Source: Ichthyophis bannanicus
Lineage: Eukaryota; Chordata; Amphibia; Gymnophiona; Ichthyophiidae
Length of the DNA: 64,000 nucleotides
Reading direction: 5' to 3'
NCBI GenBank assembly: GCA_033557465.1
Contig: CM066031.1
Location: 1,065,078,444-1,065,142,443, forward strand
The notes below the pieces were generated by a model. That model did no database searches and was not told where the DNA came from. It saw only the letters and a program-made list of their open reading frames with translations. Of this stretch, positions 54,330-62,711 are shown piece after piece. The position numbers and the translations under genes are program-made. Every line of letters begins with the position of its first letter. Within the stretch, counting starts at the first letter, position 1.

Positions 54330-56112
54330 AAATAGAGGTGGGTTTGGAAGGTAGTGGTGTCTTGGGCATGGGGCTCGTGTGGAGAGAGTTGGACATGAGT
54401 GAAGGTGGCTGAGAGCTGTCATTTGGGATGGTGAAGTGCTGGGTAAATAGGTGACGTTTCAATGCTTTCCTAAATTGAAGAAGATTGTTGATGGCGCGGA
54501 TGTCAGGTGGGAGGGCATTCCAGCAGGAGGGTGCGTAGAAGGCAAAGGCACGGTTGCTCGTAGTCTTGGAGCATTTAATGATTGCTTTGGGAAGGATGAG
54601 AGTGTTAGTAGCGGCTGATCTCCTTGTCCTGTTGGGGGGGGTTAGCTGGACTAAGTCAGAGAGGGAGGTGGACGTGCAATTATGGATGGCCTTGAAAGTC
54701 ATTGTTAGAATCTTAAATGAAATCCTGTAGTGGACGGGGAGCCAGTGTAGGTGTTTTAGTATGGGGGTAATGTGTTCTCTTCTAGAGGCTCCATGTAGAG
54801 TTCTGGCTGCAGCGTTCATTGCCAACTGTAAAGGATGTAGGGTACTCTTCGGAAGTCCGTGCAGTATGGAGTTAATGTGGTCGAAATGAGGCATTACCAG
54901 AGCTTGAAATACCGTTCTGAAGTCAACCGGGTCTAGCAGTTGTCTAATGGGGCGCAGTGTTTGGATTTTATGATATACTGCCTTTACCATGTTGGATATC
55001 TGCTCTTTCATATTGAGGTGTTGGTCAAGGATGATACCAAGGTATCGTATCGTAGGTTTGGCGAAGAGTTCGGCATCAAGTACTTTTATGGATGATGGTG
55101 GAGTGAATGCTTGGTCTCTGCAGATGAATAGGACTTCTGTTTTCTTGAAGTTTATTTTTAGCTTCTGGGTGTGTAGCCAGTCTGTAACTGCGTCTAAGCA
55201 TGATGACAGGCGGGAGAGATCTGGGTGCTCAGTTGATATTGTTGTGTACATCAGAACGTCATCAGCGTATATTAGACAGTTGATGTGGAAGGATCTAATG
55301 ATGTCGCAGATGGGTTGCATGTAAACATTAAAGAGAAGTGCTGAAAGTGAGGACCCCTGTGGTACACCCTTCGCTTGCATGAATGGCTCTGATCTTGAGG
55401 GGCCGGAGCGAACATGTTGCCATCTTTCATTTAGGTATGATGTGCACCACAATAGCGCATTGCCATATACTCCCTTCTCGGCAAGGCGGGAGAGAAGTAG
55501 GTCGTGACTGACGGAGTCGAAGGCAGCTGCGATGTCTAGGAAAATGAGAGCAAAGGCTTGCCTGAGGTTGTCAATACCTAGTGTTAGGGTGTTGAATAAC
55601 GTGGTTAGGAGAGTTTCAACCCCATGTGACTCGCGGAACCCGTGTTGGCAGGTGTCCAAGGGTGAGTTGTTTTCAATGTGGTGGTCTAGTTGTCGTTGGA
55701 CTATTTTTTCCATAATTTTAGCTAGGAATGGGATACTTGATATTGGTCTGTAGGAGTCCATTTTAGCAGGGTCAAGTCTGTTGTTTTTGAGCAGGGGTCT
55801 GATTGACGTTTGCTTCAGGCTGTTGGGGAAGGTTCCGGTCAGGAAGGAAGTGTTAATAAGATTGGTAAGGAATGGGCTGAGTTCAACACGTAGTGTTTTT
55901 ATCCATTGTGCTGGGCAAGGGTCATTCGGTGCTGTGGTGGTATTTATGCTGTGGATTATGTCTTGGAGTTCTCTAGTGGATGGGGTTGTGAATGTCGTGA
56001 GCATTTGTTGGGTGCCGGCTAAATCAGAGGTTAAGGTGGAGGGGGGGAGCTGCCCAGATTTGTCATCCAGGGCACCGGTACCGGAGGATACGTTGACCTG
56101 ATTGGCTTTGGT
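54328..56112 (-). CDS. L2-A reverse transcriptase part of ORF2
   Basis: Open from the stop at 56113 to 54328; the first ATG is at 56004. RT blocks: 'DSYRPISSIPFLAKIMEK', 'QHGFRESHGVETLLTTLFN', 'ALIFLDIAAAFDSVSHDLLL' (block A), 'GVPQGSSLSALLFNVYMQPI' (block B), 'INCLIYADDVLMYTTIS' (catalytic YADD) and 'INFKKTEVLFI'. The L2 C-terminal signature 'LKHLHWLPVHYRISFKIL' and 'FYAPSCWNALPPDIRAINN' follow. All catalytic residues are present. Performs target-primed reverse transcription; normally fused to the endonuclease encoded upstream in this same frame. Confidence 0.93.
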   Translation of the reverse strand, partial: TKANQVNVSSGTGALDDKSGQLPPSTLTSDLAGTQQMLTTFTTPSTRELQDIIHSINTTTAPNDPCPAQWIKTLRVELSPFLTNLINTSFLTGTFPNSLKQTSIRPLLKNNRLDPAKMDSYRPISSIPFLAKIMEKIVQRQLDHHIENNSPLDTCQHGFRESHGVETLLTTLFNTLTLGIDNLRQAFALIFLDIAAAFDSVSHDLLLSRLAEKGVYGNALLWCTSYLNERWQHVRSGPSRSEPFMQAKGVPQGSSLSALLFNVYMQPICDIIRSFHINCLIYADDVLMYTTISTEHPDLSRLSSCLDAVTDWLHTQKLKINFKKTEVLFICRDQAFTPPSSIKVLDAELFAKPTIRYLGIILDQHLNMKEQISNMVKAVYHKIQTLRPIRQLLDPVDFRTVFQALVMPHFDHINSILHGLPKSTLHPLQLAMNAAARTLHGASRREHITPILKHLHWLPVHYRISFKILTMTFKAIHNCTSTSLSDLVQLTPPNRTRRSAATNTLILPKAIIKCSKTTSNRAFAFYAPSCWNALPPDIRAINNLLQFRKALKRHLFTQHFTIPNDSSQPPSLMSNSLHTSPMPKTPLPSKPTSI

Positions 56113-57666
56113 TCAGAGGTATTCGGCATATTCTTGGGGGTCAGGATGGTTAGGTTGGCTGGGGGAAGGTTCCTTTGCTAGTGAGCTGACAATGTTAAAG
56201 AGATCATGTGGCTTATTCAATGATTTGTGCAGCCTTTCAGCGTAGTATTGTTTCATGGTTGTCGAGACTGATGCACGATGTTTAGCTAGTTGAGAGGTGT
56301 AGGCTTCATGACTCTCAGATGATCTTGAGTGCCTCCAGTGCTTTTCGAGATGTCTGAGCAGTTGTAGGGACTTCTTCAACTCGGGTGAGTACCATGGTGC
56401 TTTTGTTCTCCTGCGGGGTTCTCTGGTGGAGGGCAGGTCAATTCTGGCATCCAGGTTCGTGTTCCAGGCTGTAATCATATCATCGAGGTTCTGTTCAGGT
56501 GGGTTAAGGAGAAGGTGTGCTTTTTTTAGGATTTCATCTTTGTTGAACGGACGGAATGACTTATGTGTTGAGGCATAAGATTTGTCAGAGGACTGGGGGG
56601 TGGTGGGCTCAGGGCATCCTGGCATTGAGAAGTTGATTAAGCTATGGTCAGACCAGGGTACTGGGCTTATGGTAATCTTAGGGTCATAGGTGGAGCTAAG
56701 AGAGGTGGACGGTGCGAAAATCATGTCAAGTGTATTTCCCTTGATGTGAGTTGGTGCGTTAACTAATTGGGTGTATCCTAGCATTTCTAGGGCATCGAGA
56801 AAGGCTTTGTTGTAAGTGTCTTGGAGAGCAGGGAGGTTGAAGTCACCTAATACCCAGTTAGGTGTGCGAGGGTTTGGGGGGTTGCAGGCGAGGTCAACAA
56901 TTGTGGCTAGATCATCTGGTGAGGGGGAAGGAGCCCGGTAGAATAGGTTAATGGTGCTGTGTTTGTTGGCAATGGTGATGGAGTCAAGATGTGGGGTGCT
57001 ACTGGAGGACAGCAGATGAAATTGTAGATCTGTCTTGGTCAGGATGGTTGTTCCTTCTCCTTTTTTATCGCTCCTATGACATAAATGGACAGAGAAGTTG
57101 GGTGGGACAAACTGGTGAAGGAGGACGGTGTCAGAGGCTGACAGCCAGGTCTCGGTGATGCATAGGATGTCGAGGTCAAGGGAGTCTAGCATGTCGACAA
57201 CTGCTGGCCATTTCTGTTGGATGGAGCGTGCATTTATCAAGGCACACTTAAGGTCTCGGGAAGGGGTATAGTGTTGTTGTTGGTGGGGTTTGGACTGCTG
57301 AAGGGCTATATAGATGAGGTGGGGATGAGGTGTATGGCCTGGTTGGTGGGCTGTCTGCTGACTGTGGTAGTTATAGCTTCTCTTCCAGGGGCTGTGTAGA
57401 ATTGGGATGGAGTTGTAATGAGTGGTAAGGGCTTGAGAGTCGAGTGCTAGGGCGAGTAGTATGTAGCACATGGGAAGGGCATAGGCATGTTTGCTTGAGG
57501 TGAGTTGAGGCATGGTGATTCTGCGGCCTGGGGGTTGATGTGTGGTGGTTAAGATGTTAGTGGGCTGATGTATCTGAGGGAGAGCTGTCAGCAGTAATTC
57601 TGGCAGGACAGTAGTAATATTGACAAAAGGAGTGGTAGCACAAATGTTAGCAAAAGCTAGTAGCAA
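56113..57666 (-). CDS. L2-A endonuclease part of ORF2
   Basis: 517 codons ending at TGA 56113-56115, in frame with the RT. After an N-terminal extension of about 135 residues the endonuclease shows 'CALINARSIQQKWPAVVDML' (Asn), 'LDILCITETWLSASD' (Glu), 'TPNWVLGDFNLPALQD' (Asp/Asn) and 'PVPWSDHSLINFSMP' (catalytic SDH). It would nick target DNA. CTC TGA at the junction could be a decayed CGA. Restoring that single codon would make EN and RT one frame of about 1,110 codons; this describes the damage and does not show activity. The real start codon is uncertain. Confidence 0.92.
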   Translation of the reverse strand: MLLAFANICATTPFVNITTVLPELLLTALPQIHQPTNILTTTHQPPGRRITMPQLTSSKHAYALPMCYILLALALDSQALTTHYNSIPILHSPWKRSYNYHSQQTAHQPGHTPHPHLIYIALQQSKPHQQQHYTPSRDLKCALINARSIQQKWPAVVDMLDSLDLDILCITETWLSASDTVLLHQFVPPNFSVHLCHRSDKKGEGTTILTKTDLQFHLLSSSSTPHLDSITIANKHSTINLFYRAPSPSPDDLATIVDLACNPPNPRTPNWVLGDFNLPALQDTYNKAFLDALEMLGYTQLVNAPTHIKGNTLDMIFAPSTSLSSTYDPKITISPVPWSDHSLINFSMPGCPEPTTPQSSDKSYASTHKSFRPFNKDEILKKAHLLLNPPEQNLDDMITAWNTNLDARIDLPSTREPRRRTKAPWYSPELKKSLQLLRHLEKHWRHSRSSESHEAYTSQLAKHRASVSTTMKQYYAERLHKSLNKPHDLFNIVSSLAKEPSPSQPNHPDPQEYAEYL

Positions 57667-57772
57667 TTTTACTGGCGAGAGCTAGAGGCAACACTGTAGG
57701 TGAGGTGATGAAGGCTAATAGAGACAACTTACTGGCAAAATACTAGTAGGGCATGGTAGCAGAGGTAGTAAA

Positions 57773-57930
57773 TTACAATGTAACTGTATGGGATCTTGGT
57801 AACAATAAAATTGTAACAGTCAGTGGTTCATAGAAATACTTGCAGAGGTAGTAAATTACAATGTAACTGTATGGGATCTTGGTAACAATAAAATAAAATT
57901 GTAACAGTCAGTGGTTCATAGAAATACTTG
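57773..57930. repeat. Tandem duplication (about 84-89 bp) upstream of L2-A ORF2
   Basis: AGGTAGTAAATTACAATGTA ... CAGTGGTTCATAGAAATACTTGCAG is present twice in tandem. The second copy has an extra AAATA in the AATAAAAT stretch. It lies in the leader between the GC-rich 5' UTR and ORF2. Confidence 0.9.
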
Positions 57931-58079
57931 CAGTAAGGTGGTGCGGGGGAGAGCTGGAGATGTAGCAGGATTAGCGGTCGGTGAACTGTTGGGTTTGTGA
58001 TGAGGTCAGTTTCTGTTTTAGAGGCCGTGTGCGTGGGTTGCTGGCCTTGTGATGTGGTGATGGTGGTTGGCTTCGTCAC

Positions 58080-58340
58080 TTTTTGGGCGGGCTGAGTGCT
58101 GTTGCCTCCTTGGAGGTCCCCGCTTAAGGGCCATGCCAAAGGGCCCTCTGGCGAGGCCCGATGGCGCTCCTTTTTAAACTTCTGGCGGGCTGCCCCGATT
58201 GGGCAGGGGAGACTGCAGGGCGTCCCTCTCTTCACCGGGTGCTCGATCCCTCCGGGGAGAGCAGCGGCCGGCTGGAAAGTGGAGGAGGCAGCAAAAGGGA
58301 GCCTGTGCCCGATGGCACTCCTTTTTATCTTTTTATCCTT
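58080..58340 (-). promoter_or_regulatory. GC-rich 5' UTR/promoter of L2-A with two partial monomers
   Basis: The minus strand reads AAAAAGGAGTGCCATCGGGC at about 58325 and AAAAAGGAGCGCCATCGGGC at about 58174, 151 bases apart, suggesting promoter monomers arranged in tandem. It is rich in CpG (CGAGGCCCG, GGCCGGC). Internal promoters are required for autonomous LINEs, and the location fits. No transcription data. Confidence 0.55.
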
Positions 58341-58904
58341 TTTATCTTTAAGCAAGACCACAGAATATGGTGGTATTTCCCAAGGACTCAGTAAATCCTA
58401 ATTTGCATATGACACTTCTTTATATATAGTTAAGATAGATTTTTTTTCACACTTTAATATACTGAAGGACTGTGGGATCATTAGAAAAGACACCGAGCAT
58501 ACGCTTAATATAGTAACTCATTATGACAGTGTTCATTAAAGGAACTCTAACTGTGGCTCACTAATAGCGAGTAGATCACACCAGAAAGCCATTGCTCTTA
58601 TACTGGAATGAAATAAAAGACTTTCACACATCATTAACATAAATCACACACACTCTTTCAGTCAAAAACATCAGCACAGATCATCTTAAGATCATCGTTG
58701 TAAAATCTGCAAATTGCTGTAAAGTCGACCAGTTCTTTTGTGCCACTCCTTTCTGGCAAGACTTTGGGACTCACACCCATTCTTTGTGCCCCTTCTTTAT
58801 GTAAGCTATATGCATCTTTTTGTTTGCACATGTGGACAGACACATGGATGGACCTTCTCTAATATGCACTATCAATTAAACAAAATGCTCCTTTTAACAT
58901 TTTT
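58341..58904. other. No gene recognised
   Basis: AT-rich spacer between L2-A and CR1-B. Frames at 58658-58843 have no domain. Confidence 0.45.
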
Positions 58905-59802
58905 TGTTAGTCATATCGCAGACGGGCTTTTGGGTAAAGTTTACCTCTCTGCGGATGATACCAAAATCTGCAATAGAGTAGACACTCAGAAAGGAGTAGA
59001 TAACATAAGGAGGGATCTCACAAAGTTTGAAGAATGGTCGAGAATCTGGCAGCTGAGATTTAATGCTAAAAAATGCAGGGTCATGCATTTGGGCTGCAAA
59101 AATCCAAGGGAGTGGTACAGTATAGGGAGTGAAGTACTTTTGTCCATAAAAGAAGAAGGGGACCTGGGAGTGATTGTTTCCGATGATCTTAAGGAGGCTA
59201 AACAGTAGAGAAGGCAATGGAGGACAGAAGGATGCTTGGGTGCATAGGCAGAGGTATGGCCAGCAGGAAGAATGAGGGGATAGTGCCTCTGTATAAATAT
59301 TTGGTGAGACCCCATTTGGAGTATTGTGTGCAATTCTGGAGGCCACACCATCAAAAGGATATAAACAGGATGGAGTCTGTGCAGAGGGTAGTTACAAGAA
59401 TGGTCAGAGAGCTTCCTCACAAGGCATATGGGGACAGATTTAAAGATCTTAATATGTATACTTTGGAGGAAAGGCGGGAGAGGGGTGATATGATAGAGAT
59501 GCTTAAATACCTCAATGGCATAAATTGTAAGAGAACTCTGCAACAAGGGAGCATAGGATTAAGGTGAAAGGAGATTGACTCAGGAGTAACATGTGGAAAT
59601 ATTCCTTTATGGAAAGAGTGATAGATGCATGGAATAGTCTCCCAGTGGAGGTAGTTGAGACAAGGACAATATCTGAATTTAAGGAAGCATGGGACAAACA
59701 CAAAAGATCTCTAAAGTAAAAAAGGGACTGCTGTAGTTGGTATGGAACGGCAGACTGGATAGGCCATATGGTCTTTATCTGCCGTTATGTTTCTATGTTC
59801 CT
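58905..59802 (+). mobile_element. CR1-clade LINE, 5'-truncated (CR1-B)
   Basis: RT remnant 'SADDTKICNRVDTQKG' (FADD changed to SADD), 'FEEWSRIWQLRFNAKKCRVM', 'EGDLGVIVSDDLKEAKQ'. Then, after an indel, 'LVRPHLEYCVQFWRPHHQKD', 'YTLEERRERGDMIEMLKYLN' and, near 59600, 'ERVIDAWNSLPVEV'. The 3' end is AGGCCATATGGTCTTTATCT then GCCGTTATGTTTCTATG. Same subfamily as CR1-A and used here to define the SINE insertion there. Confidence 0.85.
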
Positions 59803-59879
59803 CCTAGAAGGTTTGAAAAAGTTCCTGGGAGAAAAAGTCCATAAAACGTTAAGCTAGAGCTGGGGAAAGCCACTACGTC

Positions 59880-61400
59880 TGCCAAAGTACGTAAGCTCAT
59901 TCAATTCTTGCATAAAAGACTACCTCCCATCTAACCCTATTCCATTCACATGGCTGTTGACCCCTTCTCTTATCCTCCTGCCCTTAATCCTAACTATGCT
60001 CAACAATAGCCTCTCTTCTGGAGTTTTCCCCACAACCTGGAAACACACCAGAATTCTTCCCTGGACTCCACAATCCCTGCCAACTATCGTCCCATCTCCA
60101 TGCTTCCTTTATCCAAACGATTGGAGAAATTGGTCTTCTCAGCTCTCAGTTTTCCTAGATTCCATCTTTATCAATCTGGCTTCCATCCTGGGCACAGCAC
60201 CAAAACTGTTCTTTCTCTCCTTAGTGACCTACATCGAGCTCACAACCATGGTGATATTTTGGTGGTGGTGGTGATGGTCTCTTGATCTCTCTTCGGCTTT
60301 TGACCTTGTTGATCATTGCACTGTTCTCTTGACTTTTGACTTTATGACTTTATGACTTTTAACTTTATGACTTTTGTATATGGGGTTCAGTTCACAATTG
60401 GTTTCATTCATTCCCGTCTCAGCAAGCTCTCTGTTTCAATGGGTGCTCGTCTTCTTCCTCCCGGTCACTCCTCTGTGGTATCCCCCAAGGTTTTGTCTTG
60501 TCCCCTCTTCTCTTTAATCTTTTTTGGTCCCTCTTACTCTTCTAGTACAGCAGCATGAAATTTCTGCACACTATTATGTTGATGATATTCTTCTTGTTCA
60601 CCAAACCAGTTTGGTAGCTCCTGATCTTTCAGTCCTTAATAACTTTCTTCTATACCTACATGGTTTTCAGATAATTATCTACAACTTAACCCTAAGAAAT
60701 CTGCCATGCTCTGGTTCACTTTTGGTAGCCCTTCCCCATCTTTAGCTCCATCACTTCCTGGTTCCCTCATTGCTTTGGTAGATACCTTACATTACTTAGG
60801 TGTTACTTTGGATTCTTCTTTGTCTTTTCACACTCACTTTTCCCTTCTAGTCCGTTCGTTCTTTGCTTTAAGACAAAGTCATGCTATTTGTTTCTTTCTT
60901 TTTCCATTGTCCCTTACTACTCTCCTTCTCACTTTGGTTCTCTCTAGATTGGATTATTGCAATATCATTTATCTCAATCTCTCGCAATTTCAACTTCGCT
61001 GGTTACAACTTAGACAAAATACTGCGGTCATGGTTATTGCCCATGCCTCCATGTATGACCATGTTCTCCTCTTATTCCATTTTCATTGGCTCCCTATCAA
61101 ATACTACTTGCAACATAAACGTCTCACTCTGGTCCATTGTGTCCTTCACACTAGTTCCCCATGTTACCTATCTGATCTCTTGCTCTTCCACTCTTCACAA
61201 TATGTCCTCCGTACTATCCATGTGAACTGTTTGCACCTTCCATCACCATTTCAAGCCCGGCTCAAATCCATCCATTCTTATGCTTTCTACTGTCTTGTAC
61301 CTGCCTCATGAACACTTCCCCCACCCTCCGTTTGGAACTTTCTTACCCCAAATTCAAATCCCTTCTGAAAATACACAAGGCATTTAACTTGCAAACATCC
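59880..61400 (+). mobile_element. L2-like LINE relic (L2-C)
   Basis: Heavily damaged RT: 'NYRPISMLPLSKRLEKLVFS' and 'YQSGFHPGHSTKTVLSLLSD' (59950-60270); an altered block C 'AHYYVDDILLVHQ' near 60560-60610; then 60706-61311 with 'LHYLGVTLDSSLSFHTHFS', 'LSRLDYCNIIYLNLSQFQL' and 'FHWLPIKYYLQHKRLTLVH'. These C-terminal phrases place it near the L2 clade but distinct from L2-A and L2-B. It also contains a local DFMTF duplication (ACTTTATGACTTTTAACTTT) near 60340. Confidence 0.75.
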
Positions 61401-61659
61401 TAGCCTTATCCCAGCCCTTCCTCCTGTTTTCTTTCTAGCTTTCTGTCAACCTTTTCTGTTTCTACTCTTTTTTCTTTACTTCTTTACTGTGTTTCTCCCT
61501 TTTTTTTTACGAGTATGGATGTTTTTAAATTCTTTCCTATTATAATTGGCGTTCTTTTCTTAACTTGTTTTTACTTTGCACACTACTCCGTTGTACCACG
61601 CAGAGCGGATAATCAAAACACAATCAACATAAAACAAACATTACTTATATTTGTGAGTA
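61401..61659. other. No gene recognised
   Basis: Pyrimidine-rich DNA, possibly the 3' UTR of L2-C. Confidence 0.4.
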
Positions 61660-61795
61660 AGCAGCATAGCATCTGGCTACCTTTTGGTATCCTGCCAGGA
61701 ACCTGTGACCTGGATTAGCCACTATTAAAAAAAAGGAATCAGGGCTTGGTGGATCTTTGTTCTGATCCAGTATGGCAATCCTTATGTTCTTATGC
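61660..61795 (+). mobile_element. CR1-clade 3' end fragment (CR1-I)
   Basis: CAGGAACCTGTGACCTGGAT, then CTTGGTGGATCTTTGTTCTG and CAGTATGGCAATCCTTATGT, ending TTCTTATG. Same 3' end as CR1-C and CR1-H. No coding part. Confidence 0.85.
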
Positions 61796-62187
61796 CTTAT
61801 CACTTTCAGGCTTCACAAGCAACATACTGACTGGTTCACATATATACAGTGTAGTGATACTCCAGAGGCCTTCTTTCATCTTGCCTGTGCTTCGCTGCTT
61901 CACTCCGGGATTAAGTTCTTAGCATTTTCCACTAGGCCCAACCCAGGACTCTAGATTCCCTGGTTAAACCCTTGTTAATGTGGGCTGGATTTAAAGAGGA
62001 CCTGGGATCCCTTCTGTATACCCCTTCAAACTCTCTATCTCACCCAGCAAATTCTTTTGCCATCAAAGCCTTCAAAAGAGCATTCTGACTACATCTTCAC
62101 ACTATATGGTACATGGGACTGTACATAGCATGGCTCAATTCCCAACTTGACTTTAAATGCAAAGGAAAGAGTTTTAAATTTAGCTCA
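61796..62187. other. No gene recognised
   Basis: No frame or repeat assigned. Confidence 0.45.
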
Positions 62188-62233
62188 CTGACTAACTAAA
62201 TTTAGGCCACTGACTAACTAAATTTAGGCCACT
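62188..62233. repeat. 22-bp tandem duplication next to SINE-3
   Basis: ACTGACTAACTAAATTTAGG plus CC occurs twice in a row, with a third partial CACTGA at the SINE start. It may reflect target-site duplication plus slippage. Confidence 0.75.
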
Positions 62234-62520
62234 GAGTGGAGGAGTGGCCTAGTGGATGGGGCAAGGTACTCCAGGCCGGAAGGTCGGGGGTTCAAATCCC
62301 ACTAGAGGACAGAAACCTTGGGCTGGAAGGACTGGGGTTTCTAGTCCCACAGATGCTCCTTGTGGTCTTGGGCAAGCCACTTAACCCTCCATAGCCCATG
62401 TTCCCTGTAAAATAGTTATCTCCAAGTTATAATGCCCTGTTCAATGTAATTTCAGTTTGTTCAATGTAAACCGCACTGATGCAGAATAGCGCAGTATATA
62501 AGAGAATGAAAACAAATAAA
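62234..62520 (+). mobile_element. tRNA-headed CORE-type SINE, full length (SINE-3)
   Basis: GAGTGGCCTAGTGGATGGGG contains a perfect box A core TGGCCTAGTGG and GGGGTTCAAATCCCAC a perfect box B, correctly spaced for a pol III promoter. The body includes GGTCTTGGGCAAGCCACTTA (CORE-like). The tail TAAACCGCACTGATGCAGAA, TAGCGCAGTATATAAGAG is shared with L2-A. Best copy in the window. Confidence 0.88.
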
Positions 62521-62627
62521 TAACTGGGAACTAGTGGAGTTTTCCTTAGATGTGGAAATGATCTTTCTTATCTGGGCACACCGAATAAGACCTTGATTTC
62601 CAGCTTTGCTCCACTTTCAGTTTCTGA
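62521..62627. other. Spacer, nothing recognised
   Basis: Short unique sequence between the SINE and the satellite-bearing element. Confidence 0.5.
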
Positions 62628-62711
62628 GGGGCTGATATTCAAAGGGGTTTTATCTGGACAGCAGTATAAACCCCAATAAGAGTAATATTCAGAGGCAGTG
62701 ATGAGCCAGTG
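62628..62711. mobile_element. MITE-like left end preceding the satellite
   Basis: GGGGCTGATATTCAAAGGGG resembles the termini of the MITE-like elements at 11377 and 14110. The sequence then passes into the satellite without an obvious break at CCATTGAATATCCCC. Confidence 0.5.

Larger units (their letters stand above)
54031..58340 (-). mobile_element. L2-clade LINE, nearly complete (L2-A)
   Basis: Minus-strand element with a GC-rich 5' UTR (about 58080-58340), an endonuclease frame (56113-57666), a reverse transcriptase frame (54328-56112) in the same frame, and a 3' tail at 54031-54130 ending in repeated TAAAATAAAATAAAA. Only one in-frame stop separates EN and RT. It is the best-preserved autonomous LINE of the window. 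The 5' boundary is inferred from the end of the GC-rich segment. Confidence 0.88.

Noticed and set aside
60339..60375. Repeated ACTTTATGACTTT as a regulatory repeat
   Set aside because: A local slippage duplication inside a dead L2-like RT.
62234..62310. Possible tRNA gene from box A and box B
   Set aside because: Boxes are good but no cloverleaf with paired acceptor stem can be drawn, and the sequence continues as a SINE with copies elsewhere in the window.
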